NCBI RefSeq assembly: GCF_000321225.1
Contig: NW_004452125.1
Span: 57,570-121,569 of the forward strand
DNA length: 64,000 nt
Origin: Odobenus rosmarus divergens
Lineage: Eukaryota > Chordata > Mammalia > Carnivora > Odobenidae
Direction: 5' to 3'
Part shown: piece by piece, positions 22,640 to 35,264 of the stretch
Layout of the letters: each line of letters begins with the position of its first letter
Numbering within the stretch: the first letter of the stretch is position 1
The notes under the pieces: generated by a model
Database searches by the model: none
Told to the model about the DNA's origin: nothing
What the model saw: the letters and a program-made list of their open reading frames with translations, nothing else
Program-made: the position numbers and the translations under genes

Positions 22640-23125
22640 CTTCCTCCCTTCACATACGTGGTTTAGATGGGATTGTCACACCCCCAGCTCTCCGTAGGGT
22701 TGGCCTGGTTACCTCTAACCATTGCTACTAACTCTTCCTCTTCCCCCAGCCCCCAAAATAAATGGTTCAAGGATAGTCCCCTGACCCAGCCCAGGCTGCT
22801 TAGATACAAGATGTTTGGCGAGGCTTACTTAGGAACGCTGAAAGAAGACAACTTCTTGGAGATAGTGTGGTGTGAAGATTCATGTTCTGAACTTGCTGCA
22901 ACTAGTTTTTCTAATACAAAGGAGCCAGCCTTGGGTCTGTACCAAAAAAAATGAGAGGGAGTCTAAGTTGGAGCCCTGATGCAACCTGGAACATTTGGAT
23001 CAAGTTGGACCTGAAATCAGCCCTACTTACGGACTTTTTACTGATGTGAGCCAATAAATTCCATTTTTGTTTAAGCCAGAGTTGGATTTTCTTTTTTCTT
23101 GCAACCAAATGTATGCTACATGAGT
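22640..23125 (+). mobile_element. LTR-like repeat
   Basis: AATAAATTCCATTTTTGTTT plus AAGCCAGAGTTGGATTTTC is the poly(A)-proximal end of an old LTR-type repeat known to me. The upstream boundary is uncertain. The 95-codon frame inside shows no motif. Confidence 0.55.
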
Positions 23126-23129
23126 ATAT

Positions 23130-25170
23130 ATGTTCTTATTTTGTAAGGGTTCTTTGTGCATTGAGTTCAGTATGTTGATATTTATTTGCATAGGGAAGAA
23201 AAAAGGAAATCACTTGAAAAGCCATTACTCTTAATATGTTAGTGAGGTTACTTTCATATATTTCTTTATAGACTTATACATGTAAATGAGTTGAATTCAT
23301 ACATGTGATTTTAAGGACCTCTTGGCTTTTAGGGTCTTTTGTTTTTTGTCACATGAATACTCAGCTCTTACCACTCTCCTCCCTGAAATAATCAGTGTTA
23401 CAACCTGGCATGTATCTCCTTTTGCATTTCTCCATGCTTCCATAGTCACCTCCAAAATCATATGCAATATGTATATATACATTGTCATACAACAAATGGG
23501 ATCATCCTGTTTCCTTTCTTACGTGACAATAGATTGTGAAAATCCCTCCAAACCAATTTATATGCATCTAACATCTGTTTTAATGATTGTGTAGTATTAA
23601 TATTCCATGGTATGGGGTATGGATTACCACAGTTTAACTATTTCTATAGTGATGGGCACTCATTGTTTTCCATTTTTTGCTTTTGCAGATGGTACTGCAA
23701 TAAATATTCTGTACAGAGATCTTTTTGTTTCTGTGGGATATGTATCTAAGAGTTGGATCCATGGGTCAAAAAAATGTATTTTTTAGTTTTGATATATTTC
23801 ATAGATGGCTTTCCAAAAATGTGTAATAATGAACATATCCACCAGCATTCCCCATCAGCCGCAGGAAGTGTTCTCAAATTTTAATTTTTGTTAACTCATA
23901 TTTGCAAGGTGTAACTTATTTTAGTTCACATTTTTTGTAGAGCATTTTTTTGTGTTTGTGGGCCATTTGGAGTCGCTCTTTTTTGAAATGATTCATATTC
24001 TTTGCCAGTTTTTCTGTCAGTTTTTGTGGTTTTATCTTATATAAGCTCTTTGTGTAGTACAGATATTAACCCATATGTGTATGTTTTAAGCATTTTTTTC
24101 GACCTGTGTTTGTTTTTTCACTCTGATGATGCTGTGGTTTTTCATACAAGTTATTTTTTTAATATTTTATACTTTCTGGGTTCTGCATCTCTCAGGTTGT
24201 ACATGCAGTCTCCTTAGCCTCTTCTGAGATCATTGTTTTCTTTTTTTCTTTCTGAACCACTAATAACTTGGAATTACTTTTGCTTATGTCACAAGATTGG
24301 GAGCCCTCTTATTCTTCTCCATATGGATATCCAGTGTGCCTGCACTACACATTAAATACATTTTTTTCCCCATTGAGCTGAAATACCACTTTTGTCCTAG
24401 ATTAAATTCCGCTAAGTACTGGAATCTTCTTTGACCTTCTATTTTAGGGTCTCTTAACCTTGGAGGGTAATGTATTTCAGTTGTATGTAATGTAAACCAG
24501 TTTCAATTGGTTTTCTTTAATCCTTTGTATATTGTTTTTATGCTTTAAAAAACATTCTTAGAAGGGCTTTGCAGCTTTCATCAGACTGTCCCAGGGGCCT
24601 GGTGAACAATAGTTTTGATGTTAGTGGCTCTATAATATGTTTTTTGGCTGGTGAGTCCTTTCTCACTCTTTTTCAATTTGTTTTTTACTTACGATTCTTA
24701 AAAGATCACTTTATTCTTTGCCCATTTTTCCTTTTTATAGTTCCTTTTTTTTTAATGAGTTTTTCCTAAAATATGATATGGATACTAATCCTTTACCATT
24801 AAGTCTTCTCCCAGTTAGCGATTTCTCCTTTGGATTTGTTTGAAATATTGCATAATTAAAACATTTTAAACCAAAAATTTAGTCATTTTCATCAGTGTTT
24901 TAAAACTGGGAATCTAATTGGAATCACATATTTTTACTTGCCATTAGGAAACATAGGATATCTTGCTGTCCAGATTTTTTTACCGTTTTAAAAATGGATA
25001 GTTTTCTTTGCATAGGTCCTGAACTTTATTAAAAGTTATTCTCAGGAATCCTTTTTTCATTAGTGTGAATAGAATTGGTTTTTCTCATTTCAGAATCTAT
25101 GTAGTTGCTTTTCGGTCTATCCAGGTGCCAAATCAGCTTGATACTTTGGTTTAAACTAGAGCGTCTATGT
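23130..25170 (-). mobile_element. LINE-1 3' UTR mosaic, antisense
   Basis: Old L1 3' UTR blocks (TTCCATGGTATGGGGTATGG, GCAATAAATATTCTGTACAG, CCACCAGCATTCC) followed by ORF2 C-terminal debris. No intact frame. Confidence 0.7.
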
Positions 25171-25571
25171 TTTTTAGGTAAAAAAACAAAAATTTATTTT
25201 AAAATGTATATTATTTAGAGGAAGCTGCAGGCATCTTTTGATACTTTGCCCTGACAAAGTGATTAGAGGAACCCTCCCATTTCACACCAGCTGTAAGGGC
25301 CTGCGTCCCCCAGCCTTCTGTGGAGGCCACTCCCGTGCTGTCTCCAGGCCATAGTACCTCTTAGGTTTCCATTGGCCGTGCTGTCCCTGGGATCCACCAG
25401 TTTCTGACTTTTTCCTAATGTCTTAATAGTGAAACTGGGCTATTATTTCTGTTGTTGATTACTTTGTGTCTTGTGAGATTCATAAAATTGGGAAGATTCT
25501 TTTTCTTACATGCTGAAATACTCAGTTTTGAAAAGGGAGATTGTTTGTTCATTGCAGGTTTCCTAAAAGTC

Positions 25572-26010
25572 AGTATAGCATACTGGCTAAGAGTGTGGCC
25601 ACTTGGCATCAGAGTATGCTCATATTCCAGCTCAGTTATTTTACTGCTGTATGATCTTGGGCCCGTTACTTAACCTTTTTGGGTCTCAGTTTTTTCATAC
25701 TGAAAATGGGATGGGGCACCTGGGTGGCTCAGCTGGTTAAGCATCTGACTCTTGATTTCTGCTCAGGTCATGATCTTAGGGTTGTGAGACTGAACCCCAC
25801 ATTGGGCTCTGCACTGGGTGTGGAGTCTGCTTGGGATTCTCTCTCCCTTTGCCCCTCCCCCAGCGTGTGTGGGCTCTCTGAAAAAAAAAAAGAGAGAAAA
25901 TGGGATAATAGTCTCCACAACTTTGTCAGGTTGTGAGCATTAAATGCATAAGGGAGTGTAAAGCCTGACACAGTGTGCTTCAGTAAGTGTTAGCATATCC
26001 TGGTTTTTAG
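25572..26010 (+). mobile_element. MIR element split by a SINE
   Basis: GCATACTGGCTAAGAGTGTG, ATGATCTTGGGCCCGTTACT, CATACTGAAAATGGGATAAT and GTGAGCATTAAATGCATAAG follow the MIR consensus. The Can-SINE at 25713-25895 interrupts it. Confidence 0.85.
25713..25895 (+). mobile_element. Can-SINE, sense, older subfamily
   Basis: GGGGCACCTGGGTGGCTCAG head with the CTGACTCTTGATTTC and CTTAGGGTTGTGAG variant body. Perfect duplication GAAAATGGGAT at 25702-25712 and 25896-25906. Confidence 0.95.
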
Positions 26011-26220
26011 CTGCCTCAGTTTTTCTGTTGTTTCTTAAATCAATTTTTATAATTCCCAGAGAGAAAACAATACATTTTTTTTTCTTTTGAGGCTCAAAGA
26101 TTTTCTGGAACAAAATTGGACATACTCATTTAAAAATTATTTTTCTAAAGTTACAGTTTCTCATTTGTGTGTATTTTCCTTTTTTGTTTTGCATGCATTT
26201 TATCTCTCTATGGTCCTTTT

Positions 26221-26395
26221 TTAAAAAAAGATTTTATTTGAGAGGGCAAAAGTAAGCGAGATCACAGAGGGAGAGGGAGAAGCAGACTCACCACTGAGCG
26301 GAGAGCCCGATGCGGGGCTTGATCCCAGGGCCCTGGGATCATGACCTGATGAGCCAAAGGCAGATGCCTAACTGACTGAGGCACCCAGGTGCCCC
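26221..26395 (-). mobile_element. Can-SINE, antisense
   Basis: AAAAAAAGATTTTATTTGAG start, GAGGCACCCAGGTGCCCC end. Flanks ATGGTCCTTTTT / ATGGTCTTTT. Confidence 0.94.
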
Positions 26396-26399
26396 TGCC

Positions 26400-27020
26400 A
26401 TGGTCTTTTAAACAGGCAAAAAGGTAGTCTAGAACCGTGAACTGGAAATAAATACTATAATGATTTCTAGGTAGAGTAGATAAATTCAGATAAGGTACCT
26501 GTTCAGAATACTGCCAGGTTCCTTCTATTGCCAAGGCCTATCCAGGCCTTCTATTGAGAGCAGGCTTCACCTCAGGCTACACGACATCCATCGCATGTGT
26601 CTTGGGGCTCTGAAGTCTACACACACCACAGGAGCTCCAGCCATTCAGCTTGCCAAGTCAGGAAATAGTACAGCCTCCTGCCACAAGACATTTGTTCTTT
26701 TTAGATTCATGTTCCTTCAGCCATATTTTCCTCACTAGGAATTTTAAGCTAGTTAAATATTCCCACATGTCACACTCATACCACCTATTTTAGGTTAAAT
26801 GTAACTGACATCCAAGTTTTCTGTGATGCAACACTAATAAATCTTGTACCAGATAACATAACCATGTACATTTATAAACTTGTCTGTTTACACTTAACTC
26901 TTGCACAGCTCACTTTATAGTAATAGAAATACGATTAAATCACTCTTAACAAAATGATTGTAGTTACAATACCAATAGAACTACCAATCACAAACGGCTA
27001 AGAGAGAGAGCTTCATTAGC
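26400..27020. other. Intergenic, no recognised feature
   Basis: Mostly unique-looking sequence with no frame or RNA gene that I can support. Confidence 0.5.
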
Positions 27021-28618
27021 TTTCTTTTTGTCCTTAGGTGTAATTTCACCATGGACATACAATCAAGTGTTCACAATCCTTGAATACTTTTTCTCTATGG
27101 TTTATTCGGTTTGTTATCTATATGAGTTCCTTTGCTCCTACTTGTATTCAATTTTAGGGCTTACTTTTTCATCCCTTTTATTTGATTTTTCCCATTCCTA
27201 CGGATGCCATCCTGATCTCATGCCCTCCCCATATGTAGTCATTATCACTAAGTTCTGGTTTATTCCTCTGTATCTCTTTTTGCAAAAATTAGGCAATATT
27301 CTTTTTTCCCCCATTTCTTATAGAAAGGGTAGCATACTATATACACTCTTTTGAGTCTTCCGTTTTTACTTAACAATGCAACCTGAAGAAATCATTCCAC
27401 ATATCATTGGTCCATGGAGCTCTTCCTCATTCTTTTTTTTTTTTTTTTTTAATGGTTGCAAGTCCTCTGTTGTGGATTACACAGCTTGTTTAACCGGTGG
27501 CCCATGAATGGACAGTGAGTAACTGTGTGTTTCATTTCTCTGGATGATAAGGTCCTAAGTCAATTAAAAAATCTTTATTGAAGTATATTTTACATAATAT
27601 GGAAAGCATTTTAGGATCATGTTTTGATGAGTTTTAATAGATATATACACTTGTATAATCACTATCACAATAAAGATATGGAACATGCCTATTGCCAAAA
27701 GGGCCCTTGTGTATAATGTCTGGTTTCCTTCTTCCTCCCACCTCCACTATACCCAAAGCTGCTTGGGGCTTTCTCTGTGGACTCCCAGGCGGATGGGCTC
27801 TGGCCTCTATTGCAGTCTTTACCTGGATATTATAGACTTCCTTTTTCTTTTCTTTTATCCATTAAAGGCATCCATCTTTTCTCCATTTTGCATAGATTTA
27901 CAGAAATACAATGTTCTTCACTGCCTTCACTTTTAAGATTTGTTCGTTAATTCCTTTATTTTTAAGATGTTCTTGGGAGGGCATAGAAACGTGCTTGGGT
28001 GTATCTCCTAAACTAGAGCAGTCATTGGTCTTTTAACTAGGGGGGGGAAAAAGGTAGAATCAAAGGATGGTCAATATTTTGCAATAGATATACCAAGGCA
28101 AGTGAGCTGGAAAGATAGGCAATGTCAGAGAAATGCTTGAGTTTGAGATTTTAGGAGTAAATCAAGATTATAACCATGTATGGGTACCTGAGGGAGTGGA
28201 AGAATAGATGGTTCAAAGTGAGGAGACCAAGATGCTAGATGGATCATGGATGTTTTTTCAATCAATAGATACACAGTTGAATCTATTTCTAGATTTGATC
28301 CTGTTCCAACGATGTAGTGGTGTGCCAAAATCAACCATTTAGATTTACAGAATATTTGCCAATCATTATATCCAGTTACAAAATAAAATCCTTTGGAATT
28401 CTGACAGGAGCTGCATTAAGTATATGTATTAATTTATAAACTGACATTTTAAAGTCTTCCTACCCAGACACATGGCTTATCTTTCCATTGTTTCAGTTAT
28501 TAATATCCTTCAGTAAAATTTTAGAATCTCCTTTGTATATATCCTCTAGCTACATTTGTTAATATATTCCTGGGCATTTTATCATTTTTTTGTTACTACA
28601 GTGTATCAAGGGTTTTTA

Positions 28619-28817
28619 TTTTTTTATTTTTTATTTTTTTAAAGATTTTATTTATTTATTTGACAGAGAGATAGAGAGCACAGATAGGCAGAGTGGCAGG
28701 CAGAGGGAGAAGCAGGCTCCGCTGAGCTGAGAGCTCGATACGGGGCTCGATCCCAGGGCCCTGGGATCATGACCTGAGCTGAAGACGCTTAACCGACTGA
28801 GCCACTCAGGCGCCCCA
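28619..28817 (-). mobile_element. Can-SINE, antisense
   Basis: Long T-rich tail, AAAGATTTTATTTATTTATT, end GAGCCACTCAGGCGCCCC. Perfect 14-bp duplication ATCAAGGGTTTTTA at 28605 and 28818. Confidence 0.96.
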
Positions 28818-30157
28818 ATCAAGGGTTTTTAATATTTTTCATTTTTAATTAATTGTTCTCAATAAATAAAAATTAGTGCATATATTTCTTATAAATAGCA
28901 TCTTAACAAATTTGTTATTAATACTCATCTCTTTAGTGTTTTTTTATTTCTAGGTTCATAATTATATGTGTGAGTGAAGATAATTTTGTTTGTTCCTGAT
29001 TTTATGACAATAGCTTTACTGTTTTGCCTTTTAATGTACTGTTTGCTTTTTTTACTTCAAGAAACAGTCTATTTTAGAATGTTGATGCGGCTTCATTCTT
29101 TTAATATTTTACTTCAGTCTTATTTGGAATGGCAGCTGAATTTTTTTCAAATTCTTTTTATTGTTCTTTTCACCACCTGTTAATATAAGTAAATATTTTG
29201 TTGCTTGGTTTAATATAATGAATTATGTTGAAGATTTCCTGTTGCAAAACCATCCTTATAGTCTTGGAATATATATTACTTGTCTGAAGTGTATTGTTAA
29301 ATAATATCCTACTGGATTCAACTTACATGTTTACTTATAACTTTTGCATCTATAAGTTACATGGAGGCATGGGCAAAGCTTGTGAATTTATCTGTCTGTA
29401 GAAAATTGAAAATGTATGTTCGTACATACAATTATGCTTCTCCCCTCTGTCCTGTAGACCTCTAGGTGTTCCATTGTGTTTTATGGGAATGGATTCAGGG
29501 AGCGCAAACTCTGTGGCCATCCAGGGAGACCCTCTGTAGAAAAGTGACTCATAGTAGATCATTTTGCCCTAAATTTTCAAATGAATTGCTAATTAAGATA
29601 ATTTCTTCTGTAGTTGGGGGTATACCTTATTTCTTTTTTCTTATTCTTCTTATTCCTAATTGCATATTTTTATTTACTTCCTTTTTCCCCCTTGGTCAGA
29701 CTTGAGTATTTAATCTATTTTATTTGTATTTTCAGAGAACAAGAATTTATTTTATTCTTACTTTCTATTTTAAAATTTCATCCTTTTTTTTTTTACACTT
29801 TTTGTTTTGGAATAATTACAGATTTGCAAGTAGTTGCAAAGATAGTGCAGACGGGCCCTTACACCTTCACCTAGTTTCCCCCCAGTGGTTACATCTCACA
29901 TAACTATAATACAATATCAAAACCAGGAGATCTACATCGGTGCAGTGCATGTGTACATATTTCTATGCTACATTATCATGTGTGAATTGGTGTAACCACC
30001 ATATCCAAGATATGGACAATTCCATCACTACAAAGATCTCTCTTGTTCTATCCATTTATGTCACGGTTGCCCCCTTTCCCCCACCATCCCTGACCCCTTG
30101 CAACCAGTACTTTGTTCTCCATCTATATAATTTTGTCATTTCAAGAATGTTATATAA

Positions 30158-30336
30158 GGGCGCCTGGGTGGCTCAGATGGTTAAGCGTCTGCCTTCGGCT
30201 CAGGTCATGATCCCAGAATCCTGGGATCGAGTCCCACATCAGGCTCCCTGCTCCTTGGGAGCCTGCTTCTCCCTCTGCCTCTCTCTCTCTCTCTGTGTCT
30301 CTCATGAATAAATAAATAAAATCTTAAAAAAAAAAA
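30158..30336 (+). mobile_element. Can-SINE, sense
   Basis: GGGCGCCTGGGTGGCTCAGA head, AAATAAATAAAATCTT and A-tail. Perfect duplication GTTATATAA (30149, 30337). Confidence 0.96.
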
Positions 30337-30599
30337 GTTATATAAATGGACTCATGTAGTATGTGACCTTTTAAGATTAGCTTTTTTTTCACTCTGCAGA
30401 TGTCCTTCATCCATCTAAGTTGTTGTGGATGTCAGCAGTTCTTTCATTTTTCTTGCTGAGTAGTAATAGTATGGCTGTGCACAGTTTGTTTATCTATTAA
30501 CTTACAGTAGGCATTTTAATTGTTTTCAGTTTCGGGCTATGCTGCTGTGAACAATTGTTTACACTGTGTGGATGGAAGTGTCAAGGAGTGTGGGTGCTC

Positions 30600-31240
30600 T
30601 GTCATTGTCCTTGATTCGTAATTCTCTGTGACTGTTTTATTATATTTAAAATTGTTCTTTAGTTGTATACTTATTTTATTGGCAATCTCTAAGTAATAGA
30701 AACATTTAAGCCCTTTTCTACTGTAGATGGTTTATTTTGATTATCAGGTATTCTTCTTATTTCTAATATCAGTTTTAATTATGTCTTTGGGTAAGAGCTA
30801 TTTCAAGGCATGTGACTTAATTTCATATTTAAGGCCTTTGTTTTATTTCTTTCCCTGTAGGTTATTTTTTCACCTTCTTGTAAACTTCTAGTTTACAATT
30901 CAATTATGGTTAGAGAATGTGGAACATAAAATCTCTCTACTTTTTGGAATTCATTAGGGTTTTCTCGATGGCCAAGAATTTGATTTCTTTTTTCTGCTTG
31001 GTTTATATTTTATCAGTACTATTTTATTTTATTTATTTTTATTTATTTTTTATTTATTTGAGAGAGAGAGAGCACAAGATGGGGGAGGGTCAGAGGGAGA
31101 AGCAGACTCCCCGCTGAGCAGGGAGCCCGATGTGGGACTCGATCCCGGGACTCCGGGATCAGGACCTGAGCCGAAGGCAGTCACTTAACCAACTGAGCCA
31201 CCCAGGCGCCCTTATCAGTACTATTTTAAACTTGCAGTTG
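30600..31240 (-). mobile_element. LINE-1 ORF2 remnant, antisense
   Basis: Degenerate ORF2 sequence in reverse orientation, split by the SINE at 31027-31211. Confidence 0.55.
31027..31211 (-). mobile_element. Can-SINE, antisense
   Basis: T-rich tail, GCACAAGATGGGGGAGGG, end GAGCCACCCAGGCGCCC. Perfect 17-bp duplication TTATCAGTACTATTTTA (31010-31026, 31212-31228), so the copy is fairly young. Confidence 0.96.
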
Positions 31241-31444
31241 GATAGGCCAGAGCAGCCAAGGGCAAGAGCAGTTAGCTCATCTGGCAGGCTGCAATGATGC
31301 AGTATGCTGGGGTTGTTAAGTTTGGGGCATCTGAAGTTTTTCTAAGTAGAGGAGAGCTGCCCTAGGAAGAGGACCAAAAGGTACTTAGTACTGAAGTCAG
31401 GGAAGATGGAGACCAAGAAGAAACATAATTACAGAAAGAAAAAA

Positions 31445-31720
31445 CACTACTATTTACTGTCTCATAGATACCAGCTCCTGTGCTTGGCTTTCACTCGTAT
31501 TAATCATTAAACCTTTAAACGTGTTCACCACACTGTACTATATGGAATATATTATGTTAAAGTACATGTATTAAAGATGTTTATAAGAGCACTAGAAAAA
31601 CAAATCCTTACACTTAAAATCTGGTGAGTAGGTGTGAAAATTTTTATTTTACAGAAAGGGAAATGGAAACTCAGATTAAGTAACTTCCAAGGTCACAAAG
31701 CTAATAAGAGAGTTGATTTT
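31445..31720 (-). mobile_element. MIR-like fragments
   Basis: TACTATTTACTGTCTCATAG at left and TTACAGAAAGGGAAATGGAA plus CCAAGGTCACAAAGCTAATA at right fit MIR in reverse complement. About 100 bp between them does not. Confidence 0.6.
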
Positions 31721-31739
31721 TGATTGATTTTTAAACATA

Positions 31740-33690
31740 TTTCATGGATATAAGAAATTTAGTGTAATTTATAGAAAACAAAGTTGTATACATATGCATC
31801 TATTAAGTAAAACGTATCATTCACATCTTCTGTGGCATTGTTGTTATTTTGTCTACTTGAGCTGTCAGATTCCAAAAGAGTTGTATTACGTATATTATCA
31901 TGATAGATGATTTTATTAAGTTCCTATAACTAACTCTAGAAGTTTTAGCTTTGTGTGTAGTCTGTAAGGAAACACAATGTATTTATTCTTTATGATTCTA
32001 TCTTTTATCATTGCATAATACTCCCTCTTTGTCTTGTTTAGTTAGTTGGGGTCTTGAATTTTGGCTAATCTGATACTATTGCAACCGTATATTATTCTTA
32101 TATGTTTATTTCATTACATTTTTCCCATCTTTATAATAAAGAATCTAGATAATGTAGATATGTTACAAAGAATAATATGAATGCACATTGAAGTCCTATT
32201 TGTGTGTGTGGGAGTATGTATATAGTATAATTTAATTTTGGAAATTCCAATTTCTGTATAAATCAGCCTTGGTGATAAAATCGAAAGCAGAAATTTACCT
32301 TTAGATTTCTGCTTCCAAGTGTGAAAAACTTGAAGAACATGCAAAATGCAGGAATTCAGATTTGTTTTCAAACTGTTTTCAGGTCTAAATGAGCTCAAAA
32401 AGTATGGGGCAGGCGGTGAGGTCAAAGATAGGTGAACAAATGATAAAAAACCTTACTTTTATATACAGATTTAATAGGGAAAAGGAACTGGTTAAAACAT
32501 TCAAAGGGAAGGACATGGAGATACGAAAACTCACTTAGTTCCAAATGATTAAGATGCAACTGTCGGAAATCCCATTTCATTCTCCACAGATGAATATAAT
32601 TTGTATAAATTATATCTTAGATGTGTCAATTAACTAGATGAGGAATACTTCACAGTGTATATGTATACCAACTCATCATGATGTATGCTTTAAATATCTT
32701 ATAATTTTATTTGCCAATTATACCTCAATAAAATGGGGTAAAAAAGCTTTTCTTTTTTTCAAGAATGGGTCTTGACTTATAAAGGATAAGTATTACAGTT
32801 CCTAGGTTAGTATTTGAAAACAGTTGAAGTAAATTCAATAGATTCTAAAGCTATCTTGAATTCTAGATCCTTTTTGAATGTAAAAGCCAGTCTTATATTT
32901 TGGATGGGTAGAGAAATTTCCATCCACATAGCATGAAATGTTTTGATAAACATGGGAATGCGATGAAGATACAGTTGCTGGTGGAAAAATTAACGGCCGT
33001 TCTTGTGTAAACCAGTTTTAATTTTCTCACTCATATAAGAAATATGTTTTTTATTTAAAAAAAATTTTTTAAGAAATATTTTTAATTGCCTACAACCTAG
33101 AACAAGACAGACAAGTTCTCTACATTCGTGGAATTTATATCCTTGTGGGACAAGATAAACAATAAAAAAAACTACATTTAGACTTTGATGTCATGTTTTT
33201 CTATATCAAAATCCACACTATAGCATGTTCTCCTGCAAAAAAGGGCACATTGTTTTGCTCTGCCACTAAAGCATGAAAGTTTCTTGGAAATGAATTCATT
33301 ATTGTATGTTAACTCTTGAGCCTGACCATTTCTATTGCTAGGATCACATGGCTTGAGATAAGACCAAAATTGGAGAGACAGAATACAAAAAATAAGTAAA
33401 GATTGTCGATTTTCAGTGAGGATGTTGCAGGGAGGGTGGGCATGGAGCACCAAGATAACTTCGATTTTACTATTCTCTAAATTTTGAAATTTAGCTATTA
33501 AGATTTGTAAAGTGTGTGTGCAGGGCAAAATTGTAGCCTGTCATGTCAGACAATTTTTCTGCATAGTCATGTTTGAAGAACAGAATTTGACTGATGATAC
33601 ATCTAAATCCAAGTAACAATACCTTAAAGTGAGATTCAGCATTTTATTCCTTTCATATGTATATACTATGTAACTATGGTCATCAAAAAT
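31740..33690. other. Intergenic, weak old L1 pieces, no gene
   Basis: 31950-32110 resembles antisense L1. The rest is AT-rich and unrecognised. Minus-strand frames at 32425-32114 and 33528-33178 (103 and 116 codons) show no domain, signal or splice context. Confidence 0.5.
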
Positions 33691-33707
33691 TGAACCAGTT
33701 ATTTTTA

Positions 33708-33878
33708 TTTTTAAAAAAAATTAAAAAAGATTTTATTTATTAGAGTATGAGCCGGGGGAGTGTCAGAGAGAGAGTGGGAGAGGGAAAAGCAGACTCCTTG
33801 CTGAGCAGGGGGCTGGACCCCAGGACCCCAAGACCATGATCTGAGCCAAAGTCAGACTCGTAACCAACTGAGCCTCCG
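33708..33878 (-). mobile_element. Can-SINE, antisense, left unit of a dimer
   Basis: TTAAAAAAGATTTTATTTATT start; it ends at ACTGAGCCTCCG, lacking the last head bases where the second unit begins. Shares one outer duplication with the next element. Confidence 0.92.
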
Positions 33879-34059
33879 TTTGTATGTTTATTTATTTAAT
33901 ATTTTGTTTATTTATTAGAGCACAAGCAGGGGGAGTGGAGAAGGAGAAGCAGACTTCCTGCTGAACAGGGAGCCCGATGCAGGACTCAGTCCCTGGACCC
34001 TGGGATCATGACCTGAGCCAAAGGCAGACGCCCAACTGACTGAGCCACCCAGGTGCCCC
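33879..34059 (-). mobile_element. Can-SINE, antisense, right unit of a dimer
   Basis: TTTATTTATTTAATATTTTG tail directly abuts the first unit; full head CACCCAGGTGCCCC at right. The only target duplication is GAACCAGTTATTTTTA outside both units (33692-33707, 34062-34077). Confidence 0.93.
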
Positions 34060-34079
34060 TGGAACCAGTTATTTTTAAA

Positions 34080-35260
34080 GGATAGTTATATATCAAGAAG
34101 AATGGGCATTTTCTATAAGAAATGTTTGTGGTGGTTGCTTTTTTAAAAAATAGCTCATTGAAAGAGAAGAGGCAAGGTATAAATGTGTGATGGCAGCATC
34201 AAGATCTCTAAATGAGATCTCCCCATTGTCCATGAGGTGGCAGCAGTCCTTCAGTTACCTGAGAAATCCTGCCGTGAAGGTCACCTTCAAACCCTTAAGA
34301 GACTGTCCAACTGAGAATTTTTACAGGTTGTGCTTTTTTGTTGTTGCCAGATTTCTTATCTTGTCCTTTGCTCTGTCTCTCTCTCTTTCGCATTCTTGCT
34401 GTCTTTTTTTTTTTTTGGCAAAATTCAGCCATGGATCACCTTTTTATTAGATCTGAGCCTTCCTTTTCTGAAATGGCCTACTTACGCTGAAGTCAACAGG
34501 CTGACTTCACAACAGTCCTCTGGGCCAAATTACAGTTCAGCATCCACAGAGGCTGACTTGGCTGGAGACTGAGAAAATGGAAACATAATTGATCTCGCAT
34601 TTTAGAGGAGAGGATTGCTTCCTTCCTAGGATGATATGTATTTATCTTTTTAAAGAGAACTTTCAGGGGATCGAATAGAGGCATCACAGATAAAAAGTGG
34701 ATGCCACCAATGTTTTGTAAAACAGTTAATTTAAGGCTTTAAAATGATTTATTTACTTTTATATTTGCTTTAAAATCATTCTAGAGATTAAAGATGAGAT
34801 TATATTAGTCTTCTTTTTGTGAGGAGGGAACTGTTTTCTGGAAACACTCAAGTTTTAGGATTTGAAATTGCACTTCATTTGCCACCAAACTTTTAAAACT
34901 AAATTGTTTGATGATTTCGACTACAGTATATTGAATACATTTAATTCTAATAGGCTTCCTTCCCCAAATGTTTCAAATTATAAGACAATTCTGTCATTGT
35001 ATTCTTCATCAGAATCTGGCGCTACCTCTCGTTCTCTGCTTACTTTGCTCAAATGACAACTATTTCTGGTCTGAGTAATGACAGACATGCTTGATATAAA
35101 TATGTGTTCATAATGGTAGAGTCATTTTTAGAAGCTTCAGAAGTCTTCATTCCACTAATGTTCTTGATCACACTTGCCACTTTAAAGGTGTTGGTTTTAT
35201 TGATAACGTCTACATTTTTATTAGTAACATTTCTATTCATTTTTTGCTTCTATATTCTTC
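34080..35260. other. Intergenic, no recognised feature
   Basis: Unique-looking DNA. 34140-34680 is somewhat richer in G+C. Frames of 87 and 80 codons (34187-34450, 34330-34572) overlap in different frames and have no motif. I see nothing that supports a gene. Confidence 0.5.
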
Positions 35261-35264
35261 CCTC

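Larger units (their letters stand above)
27021..30920 (-). mobile_element. LINE-1 mosaic, antisense
   Basis: A patchwork of L1 3' UTR (about 27030-27960, 29810-30560) and ORF2 remnants (about 28360-29800), all in reverse orientation. SINEs have inserted at 28619 and 30158. Frames are short and disabled. 28000-28360 may be unique. Confidence 0.65.

Noticed and set aside
22667..22954. 95-codon frame as a possible gene
   Set aside because: It lies in an LTR-like repeat, with no domain or promoter.
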